From contig JAKDNE010000185.1 of NCBI GenBank assembly GCA_030451965.1, positions 1 to 6,509 of the forward strand: a stretch of DNA of 6,509 nt. The letters run 5' to 3'. The notes under the pieces were generated by a model. The model was given only the letters and a program-made list of their open reading frames with translations, searched no databases and was not told where the DNA came from. Positions 1-4,968 of this stretch are shown piece after piece. Numbering within the stretch: the stretch's first letter is position 1; each line of letters begins with the position of its first letter. The stretch is from Brachybacterium sp. (GTDB taxonomy: Bacteria > Actinomycetota > Actinomycetes > Actinomycetales > Dermabacteraceae). The translations under genes and the position numbers were made by a program.

Positions 1-1
1 C

Positions 2-1432
2 TCAGATGTCGTAGTACAGCTCGAACTCGTGCGGGTGCGGGCGGAAGCGGAACGGATCGATCTCCGTGGTGCGCTTGAGCTCGATCCAGGTCGAGATCAT
101 GTCCTCGGGGAACACATCGCCCTCGGTGAGGAAGTCGTGATCCGCTTCGAGGGCGTCCAGAGCGGCGCCGAGGGACTCGGGCAGCTGCTTGATCGCCTTG
201 TGCTCCTCCGGCGGGAGCTCGTACAGGTCCTTGTCGATCGGCTCGGGCGGCTCGATGCGGTTGCGAATGCCATCGATGCCGGCCATCAGCTGCGCGGCGA
301 AGGCCAGGTACGGGTTCGCAGAGGGGTCCGGCGCACGGAACTCGACACGCTTGGCCTTGGCGGAGGAGCCGGTGACCGGGATGCGGATCGCGGCCGAGCG
401 GTTGCGGGCCGAGTAGACCATGTTCACCGGGGCCTCGAAGCCCGGCACCAGGCGCTTGAAGGAGTTCACCGTGGGGTTGGTGAAGGCCGTCAGCGAGGGG
501 GAGTGCTCGATGATGCCGCCGATGTACCAGCGGGCGATGTCGGACAGGCCGCCGTAGCCGCGCTCGTCGAAGAACAGCGGCTCGCCGTCCTTCCACAGCG
601 ACTGGTGGGTGTGCATGCCGGAGCCGTTGTCGCCGAACAGGGGCTTGGGCATGAAGGTCGCGGTCTTGCCCGCATCCCACACGGTGTTCTTCACGACGTA
701 CTTGAACTTCATGACGTCGTCGGCCGCCTGCAGCAGCGTGTTGAAGCGGTAGTTGATCTCCTGCTGGCCCGCGGTGCCGACCTCGTGGTGGGCGCGCTCG
801 ACCTGCAGCCCGGTCTCCTCCAGCACCGCGCAGATCTCGTCGCGCAGATCCGCCATCTGGTCGTTCGGCGGGACCGGGAAGTACCCGCCCTTCAGGCGCG
901 TCTTGTAGCCCTGGTTGCCGCCGAACTCGGACTCGTCACGGTCGGTGTTCCATACCGCCTCATCGGAGTCGATGCTGTAGAAACCGGAGTTCACCCCGGT
1001 CTTGAAACGGACGTCGTCGAAGATGTAGAACTCGGCCTCGGCGGCGAAGAGCGCGGTGTCCGCGATCCCGGTGGACTTCAGGTACTCCTCCGCCTTGGAC
1101 GCGACGGTACGAGGGTCACGGGAGTAGGGCTCGTCCGTGAACGGGTCCACGATCGAGAAGTTGATGATGAGCGTCTTGCGCTCGCGGAACGGATCCAGGT
1201 AGGACGTCTCCAGGTCCGGGATCAGCTTCATGTCGGACTCGTGGATCGCCTGGAACCCGCGGATCGAGGAACCGTCGAAGAGCTGGCCGGTGGCGATCGC
1301 CTCTTCATCGAAGGTGCTCGCGGGGATGTTGAAGTGCTGCATCACGCCGGGAAGATCGCAGAAACGGATGTCGATGAACTCGACGTCCTCTTCCTCGATG
1401 TACTTCACGACCTCGCTGGGACTGTTGAACAC
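2..1432 (-). CDS. glnA: Type I glutamine synthetase (GlnA), complete
   Basis: Cytoplasmic enzyme that makes L-glutamine from glutamate, ammonia and ATP; a dodecamer in this family. With the GTG start it has 476 residues, close to the usual ~475-478 of actinobacterial GlnA1. Motifs seen: beta-grasp N-domain with DGSSIRGF (53-60); metal/glutamate-binding acidic residues in AEAEFYIF (131-138) and HHEVGTAGQQEIN (215-227); ATP-binding NGSGMHTHQSLW (269-280); glutamate-flap NPTVNSFKRLVPGFEAP (319-335); RNRSAAIRIP (343-352); RVEFRAPDPSANPY (362-375). DLYELPPEE (402-410) carries Tyr404, equivalent to the tyrosine adenylylated by GlnE, so this is a I-beta enzyme under covalent control. The GTG at 1432 is chosen because GGAGGAG lies just upstream and homologs begin MFNSPSEVV; the reading frame stays open to 1627, but those extra 65 residues are low-complexity and not GS-like. 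Transcribed alone, divergent from the RDD gene. Confidence 0.97.
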   Translation of the reverse strand: MFNSPSEVVKYIEEEDVEFIDIRFCDLPGVMQHFNIPASTFDEEAIATGQLFDGSSIRGFQAIHESDMKLIPDLETSYLDPFRERKTLIINFSIVDPFTDEPYSRDPRTVASKAEEYLKSTGIADTALFAAEAEFYIFDDVRFKTGVNSGFYSIDSDEAVWNTDRDESEFGGNQGYKTRLKGGYFPVPPNDQMADLRDEICAVLEETGLQVERAHHEVGTAGQQEINYRFNTLLQAADDVMKFKYVVKNTVWDAGKTATFMPKPLFGDNGSGMHTHQSLWKDGEPLFFDERGYGGLSDIARWYIGGIIEHSPSLTAFTNPTVNSFKRLVPGFEAPVNMVYSARNRSAAIRIPVTGSSAKAKRVEFRAPDPSANPYLAFAAQLMAGIDGIRNRIEPPEPIDKDLYELPPEEHKAIKQLPESLGAALDALEADHDFLTEGDVFPEDMISTWIELKRTTEIDPFRFRPHPHEFELYYDI

Positions 1433-1441
1433 GTCTCCTCC
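1433..1441 (-). promoter_or_regulatory. Ribosome binding site of glnA
   Basis: On the minus strand GGAGGAGAC directly precedes the GTG start; the GGAGG core is four bases from it. This strong Shine-Dalgarno fixes the GTG at 1432 over longer in-frame alternatives. Confidence 0.75.
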
Positions 1442-1523
1442 ATCCGCGCCGTATGGCGCGTGTTGTGCTGTCTGACCCCGAGGGGCATCACCTGGCGAGC
1501 TCCGGCGACCCGCACCGGGCCCG

Positions 1524-1545
1524 AACTCGGGTGCACCCCAGTTTA
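1524..1545 (-). promoter_or_regulatory. Candidate glnA promoter -10 element with overlapping palindromic operator
   Basis: Read on the minus strand, TAAACT (1540-1545) fits the actinobacterial TAnnnT -10 pattern and would give a leader of about 100 nt before glnA. Overlapping its 3' half is a 20-bp inverted repeat (1524-1543): arms AACT-C-GGGTG and CACCC-C-AGTT match at 9 of 10 positions around a perfect 10-bp core, GGGTGCACCC. I see no good -35 hexamer. A palindrome at the start site is a typical repressor position. It does not look like the GlnR half-site pattern (GTnAC-n6-GAAAC) or any AmtR-type site I can recall. The role is inferred. Confidence 0.4.
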
Positions 1546-1600
1546 GGCGCTGTGGCGTGCGGCACTCCCACAGGCGCACCGAACGTCCAGGCGCGGGAAC

Positions 1601-1613
1601 TATGGTGCGGGGC
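1601..1613 (+). promoter_or_regulatory. Candidate -10 element for leaderless transcription of the RDD gene
   Basis: TATGGT (1601-1606) fits TAnnnT and its last T is 8 bases before the GTG at 1614, the spacing expected if transcription starts at the start codon. No Shine-Dalgarno precedes the GTG, which agrees with a leaderless message. No clear -35 is visible. Confidence 0.4.
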
Positions 1614-2048
1614 GTGATCGAACGCAAGGACCTCGGCTCCTGGATGGACGGCGCCCCCGCTGAGGAGGGCTACGTCAAGGGCTCCTCCCTCGGCCTGCCC
1701 CCGCAGGGCAGTGGTGCCGTCGCGCCCTTCTGGAGGCGGCCGCTGTCCCTGGTGGTCGACTGGGGGCTGTGCATGCTCGTCTCCGCCCTGGTGTTCTCCG
1801 GTGACGCTCTGGCGAACCTGGTCCTGTTCATCGTGGTGAACGTGCTGTTCCTGAGCCTTTTCGGGGCAACCCCGGGGCAGTTCGCGCTGAGGCTGCGGGT
1901 GATGCCGGTCTCTGGCCGCTCCCCGATGGTCCTGCGCGCGCTGGTGCGTACGACGCTGATGCTCCTGCTGCTGCCCGCCGTGGTCTGGAACCGGGATTCC
2001 CAGCCGTTGCACGATGTGGTCGCCGGCACCGCGGTCATCACCGTCTGA
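1614..2048 (+). CDS. RDD family membrane protein
   Basis: A 144-residue integral membrane protein of the RDD family (named for conserved Arg-Asp-Asp); members are small multi-pass proteins, mostly of unknown role, some linked to ion transport. The N-terminus VIERKDLGSWMDG resembles the (V)xRKDxGSW(L)xG opening of actinobacterial RDD proteins next to glnA. Then come LGLP, RR (41-42) and D49 in SLVVDW at the first membrane segment (about 44-62), a second segment (67-84) followed by GATPGQ, a third (108-126), and the closing PLHDVVAGT with D134. The start is uncertain: ATG at 1602 and GTGs at 1557 and 1605 are in frame. GTG 1614 is preferred from the homolog-like N-terminus and the -10 box spacing. 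Divergent from glnA and convergent with the DUF4191 gene, the arrangement I recall at Rv2219A in M. tuberculosis. Function unknown. Confidence 0.88.
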   Translation: MIERKDLGSWMDGAPAEEGYVKGSSLGLPPQGSGAVAPFWRRPLSLVVDWGLCMLVSALVFSGDALANLVLFIVVNVLFLSLFGATPGQFALRLRVMPVSGRSPMVLRALVRTTLMLLLLPAVVWNRDSQPLHDVVAGTAVITV

Positions 2049-2056
2049 GACCTGCC

Positions 2057-2075
2057 GGTCGCTCTCGGGGCGACC
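2057..2075 (+). terminator. Weak hairpin just after the RDD gene
   Basis: GGTCGC (2057-2062) pairs perfectly with GCGACC (2070-2075) around a 7-base loop, nine bases after the RDD stop. There is no T-tract, and a 6-bp stem is common by chance at this GC content, so a terminator role is only possible. Confidence 0.3.
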
Positions 2076-2138
2076 ACCTCACGGCGCCCGACTGCCGGTG
2101 GGACGCCGCACCGCACCGAGCATCCCTTCTCGCCGATC

Positions 2139-2187
2139 CTGACCTGACCTGCATCGACACGCAATGTCACGAAACGGTAACAAAATG
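2139..2187 (+). promoter_or_regulatory. Orphan promoter-like patch with tandem GTnAC motifs
   Basis: GTCAC (2166-2170) and GTAAC (2177-2181) are in direct orientation, separated by 6 bp, and sit in two 11-bp units that match at most positions (GTCACGAAACG, GTAACAAAATG). A GTnAC-n6-GTnAC direct repeat resembles sites of the OmpR-type regulator MtrA and, more loosely, GlnR. A possible promoter is CTGACC (2139-2144), 17 bp, CAATGT (2162-2167). There is no gene downstream on the plus strand before the antisense of the DUF4191 gene. Regulatory function is inferred from pattern only. Confidence 0.3.
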
Positions 2188-2277
2188 TGCGAGACGATGA
2201 CGTCGCACTGGGTCTCGGAGCGAGCACGCCCGAGCCGGGGACAGGGCTGCCGTGCCCGGCCCGCGGCAGGGAAGACG

Positions 2278-2315
2278 ACACAGCCCCTTCCCGCGGCGGC
2301 GGGAGGGGGCTGTGT
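2278..2315 (-). terminator. Strong terminator of the lipB-lipA-DUF4191 operon
   Basis: A 17-bp stem (2278-2294 with 2299-2315) closes a 4-base loop; all pairs are Watson-Crick except one G-T. It begins 17 bases past the DUF4191 stop. The tract after it on the minus strand (TGTCGTCTTCCC) is only moderately T-rich, as is usual in high-GC actinobacteria. It could also stop plus-strand transcription coming from the RDD side. Confidence 0.8.
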
Positions 2316-2332
2316 GCAGGGTGCGGGCCGGT

Positions 2333-3088
2333 TCAGCGGCCGCGCATCGCCTTGCGGTTCGGGCGGGCGCGCGCCGGGTCGACGCCCTTGGGAATCGACT
2401 GGCGCAGTGAGCGCCGCAGCGCGTTCAGGCGCTTGGTCACCTGGGCGGCCTCATCCTTGGTCAGCTGCTTCTTCATGCGCTGCATGTGGGTGGGCAGCTT
2501 GTGCAGCGGCACCTCGCCGTCGCCGTCGCCGACGACGATCTGGTGGACCGGGACGTTGTCGTGCTGGAGCACTCGGCGGATGCTGCGGCGCTCCTTCTCC
2601 AGCATTTTCATGGAGACCGCGGAGGAGTCCTCCGCCACCACTGCGATGCCCGGCCGGCCCGAGGCGCGGAAGAGCATCTTCTGGCTGCGCGAATCGATCT
2701 GGACCGGCTCCTCGTCCACGTTCCAGCCACGGCGGATGGACTGCATCGCCGCCAGCGCAGCACCGGGCTGGCCCTTGATGCGGCCGAAGGCCGCGCGTTC
2801 GGCCTTGCGGGCCAGGATCATCATGGCGACCAGGATGCCGATCGCCAGTCCCATGAAGATGCCGTACCAGGGGTTGTCCAGCACCAGCCAGCTCACCAGG
2901 ACACTCAGGACGATCGCGATGAGGATCGCGCCGATCATCCACGGCAGAGTGGTGCGGTCGACCTCCTGGGTGTACTTGAACACCTCGATGATCTGCTTGA
3001 TGCGGCCCGGCTTCTTGGTGCCGTCGGCGTTCTTCTTCTTCTTCTTCTTCGAGCCCTTCTCGGGCTTGGTCTCGGAGGTGCGAGCCAT
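2333..3088 (-). CDS. DUF4191 family membrane protein
   Basis: A 251-residue protein matching the DUF4191 family, an actinobacterial family of unknown function found next to lipA (Rv2219 in M. tuberculosis, about the same length). The order is: a strongly basic cytoplasmic N-terminus with six lysines in a row (14-19); conserved-looking KQIIEVFKYTQEVDRTTLPW (31-50); two membrane segments (about 50-70 and 74-93) joined by the short turn DNPWYG; then a soluble part with RKAERAAFGRIKGQPGAA (94-111), RRGWNVDEEPVQID (119-132), a RPGIAVVAE strand (145-153) and a basic C-terminal tail. No catalytic motif is recognised. The ATG lies 32 bp after lipA, with only a weak, distant AGAGGA upstream, so it probably shares the lipA message. 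It is the last gene before the terminator. A role tied to lipoate metabolism is suggested only by location. Confidence 0.92.
   Translation of the reverse strand: MARTSETKPEKGSKKKKKKNADGTKKPGRIKQIIEVFKYTQEVDRTTLPWMIGAILIAIVLSVLVSWLVLDNPWYGIFMGLAIGILVAMMILARKAERAAFGRIKGQPGAALAAMQSIRRGWNVDEEPVQIDSRSQKMLFRASGRPGIAVVAEDSSAVSMKMLEKERRSIRRVLQHDNVPVHQIVVGDGDGEVPLHKLPTHMQRMKKQLTKDEAAQVTKRLNALRRSLRQSIPKGVDPARARPNRKAMRGR
3032..3049 (-). repeat. (AAG)6 trinucleotide repeat inside the DUF4191 gene
   Basis: Six perfect AAG codons in a row (CTT on the plus strand) encode the lysine run at residues 14-19. Lysine codons are otherwise scattered; the repeat could vary in length without breaking the frame. Confidence 0.9.
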
Positions 3089-3120
3089 GGGCGGTGGGTC
3101 CTCTCGGGGCCGGGCGGGCG

Positions 3121-4143
3121 TCAGCTCGCGGCGGCCTGCTGGGTGCGAGCGACGACGCTCGCAGCTTCCTGACGGGCGGGCTGGTTCGAATCGAGGTGGA
3201 GGAGGTTGTCCGGGATCTCCCGGTCGAGCTTGCGCATCGCCTGGGCCCAGAGCTTGCCGGCGCGGTAGGAGGAGCGCACCATAGGCCCGGCCATCACCGC
3301 GAGGAATCCCATCTCCTCGGCGGCCACGGACAATGCCACGAACTGCTGCGGCTTCACCCAGCGGTCGATCGGGTGATGCAGCTTGGACGGGCGCATGTAC
3401 TGGGTGATCGTGATGATGTCGCAGCCGGCGTCGCGCAGACGCTGCAGCGACTCCAGGATCTCGTCGTCGGTCTCACCCATGCCGAGGATGAGGTTGGACT
3501 TGGTGATCATCCCGGCGGCCTTGCCCATCGAGATGACGTCGAGCGAGCGCTCGTAGCGGAAAGCGGGACGGATCTGCTTGAAGATCCGCGGCACCGTCTC
3601 CAGGTTGTGGGCGAACACCTGGGGCTTCGCGTCGAAGACCTGCTCGAGGTGCTGGCCGCTGCCCTTGATGTCGTCGATCAGGAGCTCGACCCCGGTGCCG
3701 GGGTTCATCGCGTGGATCTGCTCGCAGGTGCGGGCGAAGAGCCCGGCCGCACCGTCCTCGAGGTCATCGCGGGCCACACCCGTGATGGTCGAATAGCGAA
3801 GGCCCATCTCCTTGACGGACTGCGCGACCTTGAACGGCTCCATCGGGTCGACAGCCATCGGCTTGCCGGTGGCGATGTTGCAGAAGTCACACCGTCGGGT
3901 GCAGGTGTCGCCCCCGATGAGGAAGGTCGCCTCGCGATCCTCCCAGCACTCGAAGATGTTGGGGCAGCCGGCCTCTTCGCACACCGTGTGCAGACCCTGC
4001 CCGTGCACCCGCTTCTTCATCGCGGTGTATTCCGGGCCCATCACGGCGCGGGTCTTGATCCATTCGGGTTTGCGCTCGATCGGGACTTCCGCATTGCGTG
4101 CCTCGATGCGCAGCAAGCGTCGGCCTTCGGGGGCGGTTGTCAC
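3121..4143 (-). CDS. lipA: Lipoyl synthase (LipA)
   Basis: Radical SAM enzyme that inserts two sulfur atoms at C6 and C8 of protein-bound octanoate, forming the lipoyl cofactor of 2-oxoacid dehydrogenases and the glycine cleavage H protein. 340 residues, somewhat longer than the roughly 310 typical of the family because of short N- and C-terminal extensions. Auxiliary 4Fe-4S cluster cysteines are at 55, 60 and 66 (CEEAGCPNIFEC); radical SAM CxxxCxxC cysteines at 81, 85 and 88 (CTRRCDFC); ATGKP (91-95), TGVARDDLEDGAA (121-133), FAHNLETV (177-184) and RPAFRYERSL (192-201) follow; the C-terminal RSSYRAG (290-296) supplies the serine ligand. All key residues are present. The GTG start is preceded by GAGGAGG with a 7-base spacer. 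It lies 63 bp after lipB and 32 bp before the DUF4191 gene, and probably forms one transcription unit with both. Confidence 0.98.
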   Translation of the reverse strand: MTTAPEGRRLLRIEARNAEVPIERKPEWIKTRAVMGPEYTAMKKRVHGQGLHTVCEEAGCPNIFECWEDREATFLIGGDTCTRRCDFCNIATGKPMAVDPMEPFKVAQSVKEMGLRYSTITGVARDDLEDGAAGLFARTCEQIHAMNPGTGVELLIDDIKGSGQHLEQVFDAKPQVFAHNLETVPRIFKQIRPAFRYERSLDVISMGKAAGMITKSNLILGMGETDDEILESLQRLRDAGCDIITITQYMRPSKLHHPIDRWVKPQQFVALSVAAEEMGFLAVMAGPMVRSSYRAGKLWAQAMRKLDREIPDNLLHLDSNQPARQEAASVVARTQQAAAS

Positions 4144-4180
4144 CCTGATGCCTCCTCATCTCGACGTTCCATGGAGTCTA
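4144..4180 (-). promoter_or_regulatory. lipA Shine-Dalgarno and possible internal promoter
   Basis: In the 63-bp gap before lipA, GAGGAGG (4151-4157, minus strand) lies 7 bases from the GTG and is a strong ribosome binding site. Farther up, TAGACT (4175-4180) fits the TAnnnT -10 pattern, so lipA may also have its own promoter. No convincing -35 is present. The ribosome binding site is much better supported than the promoter. Confidence 0.45.
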
Positions 4181-4206
4181 TCGACCTGCCGTGCTCGCCG
4201 TTCGCC

Positions 4207-4905
4207 TCATGCCGGGTGGACCGAGGTGCGGTGCGCCACCAGCTCGACGATCGCCTCGGCGGCGAGGTCGACGACGTCCGCCACGGCGATGCGGCGACCG
4301 GCCTCTCGGCTGAGGCTCGTCACCCCCGCGTCGTCGATGCCGCAGGGGATCACGTTCTGCGCCCAGGACAGGTCGTTCGCGCAATTGAGCGCGAACCCGT
4401 GCATCGTCGCACGTTTGGACACCCGCATCCCGATGGCACACACCTTGCGCGCAGCCTCGTCCTCCGGGGTCACCCACACCCCGCTGCGCCCCTGGATGGG
4501 AACGGTGCTCACGCCGACGGCGCCGCAGATGCTCATGAGAGTGCGTTCGAGGTCGCGCACGAAGCCGACGACGTCGATCGGGATCGGCAGCTTCACCAGC
4601 GGATACCCGACCAGCTGCTGGGGACCGTGCCAGGTGATCTTGCCGCCCCGATCGATGTCGACCACCTCGGCACCGTCCCGGGGACGCTCCTGATCCTGGG
4701 TGAGCTTCCCAGCGGTGTAGACCGGCTGATGCTCGAGCAGCAGCAGCGTGTCCGGGCGTGTCCCGGCGACGACCTCGGCATGCAGCTCGCGCTGCAGCGA
4801 CCAGGCGGCGCGATAGTCCACGGGCCCCGGGGGCAGGCCGAACTCCTCGTGCCGGTCTCCGCCGGGCAGGGGTTCGCTGAATCCGAGTCGTATCACGTCG
4901 AGCAC
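4207..4905 (-). CDS. lipB: Lipoyl(octanoyl) transferase (LipB)
   Basis: Moves octanoate from acyl carrier protein to the lipoyl-domain lysine through a thioester on its catalytic cysteine; the product is the substrate of LipA. 232 residues, the usual length. Motifs seen: LLLLEHQPVYTAG (54-66), the active-site loop RGGKITWHGPQQLVGYP (86-102), GRSGVWV (139-145), catalytic Lys154 in RKVCAIGMRVS (153-163), MHGFALN (168-174) and catalytic Cys188 in NVIPCGI (184-190). The loop normally reads HGPGQ; here the second glycine is Gln96 (codon at 4618-4620). The GTG start gives MLDVIRLGF. Neither of the next in-frame starts has a better signal, and an ATG at 4907 is out of frame. It is the first gene of the lipB-lipA-DUF4191 operon and divergent from the kinase-like membrane protein gene, 63 bp away. 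Confidence 0.97.
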   Translation of the reverse strand: MLDVIRLGFSEPLPGGDRHEEFGLPPGPVDYRAAWSLQRELHAEVVAGTRPDTLLLLEHQPVYTAGKLTQDQERPRDGAEVVDIDRGGKITWHGPQQLVGYPLVKLPIPIDVVGFVRDLERTLMSICGAVGVSTVPIQGRSGVWVTPEDEAARKVCAIGMRVSKRATMHGFALNCANDLSWAQNVIPCGIDDAGVTSLSREAGRRIAVADVVDLAAEAIVELVAHRTSVHPA

Positions 4906-4917
4906 ATTTCCAGGTTA
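4906..4917 (-). promoter_or_regulatory. Candidate -10 element for lipB
   Basis: TAACCT (4912-4917, minus strand) fits TAnnnT; its last T is 7 bases from the GTG at 4905. The message would be leaderless or nearly so. GGAG lies 12 bases from the start codon, too far for a good ribosome site, which agrees. No clear -35 is seen. Confidence 0.4.
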
Positions 4918-4968
4918 CTCCGCCCCTCACCAGGACGTTGTGGATGACCAGCGGGTCGGCAGGACCGG

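Larger units (their letters stand above)
2049..2332. other. Convergent intergenic region without a convincing gene
   Basis: 284 bp between the stops of the RDD and DUF4191 genes. It holds a small hairpin after the RDD stop, a relatively AT-rich patch around 2161-2187 with two GTnAC motifs, a GC-rich stretch with several short inverted repeats (for example GTGCGA 2187-2192 with TCGCAC 2203-2208; CGAGAC 2190-2195 with GTCTCG 2212-2217; GCCGGG 2234-2239 with CCCGGC 2255-2260), and a strong terminator at 2278-2315. Open frames here run on antisense through the DUF4191 gene and look spurious. Confidence 0.6.

Noticed and set aside
29..1546. 505-codon open frame on the plus strand opposite glnA
   Set aside because: It lies wholly antisense to an unmistakable glutamine synthetase; its product is rich in Arg, Gly, Val, Leu and Asp with no domain. 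High GC content creates such long shadow frames.
1433..1627. N-terminal extension of glnA to 1627
   Set aside because: The extra 65 residues are unlike any GS N-terminus and would discard the strong GGAGGAG site before the GTG at 1432.
2166..2181. GlnR operator for glnA
   Set aside because: The GTnAC motifs are over 700 bp from the glnA start, beyond the RDD gene, and the second half site is GTAAC rather than GAAAC at the required spacing.
2187..2315. c-di-AMP (ydaO-type) riboswitch, considered because of the GGTAACAAAAT-like promoter patch often seen before cell-wall genes
   Set aside because: The conserved cores I would expect (a GGGGxxCC...GGGTGAATC block and the GTCAGCTAACC-like 3' part) are absent, and there is no downstream gene.
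2164..2778. Small or longer plus-strand genes starting in the 2164-2187 patch
   Set aside because: The frames continue far into the antisense of the DUF4191 gene, have no ribosome site, and give Arg/Ala/Gly/Pro-rich products.
3094..4947. 617-codon open frame on the plus strand opposite lipA and lipB
   Set aside because: Longer than either real gene, but it is antisense to two enzymes with complete catalytic motifs; its His/Gly/Arg-rich product has no recognisable feature.
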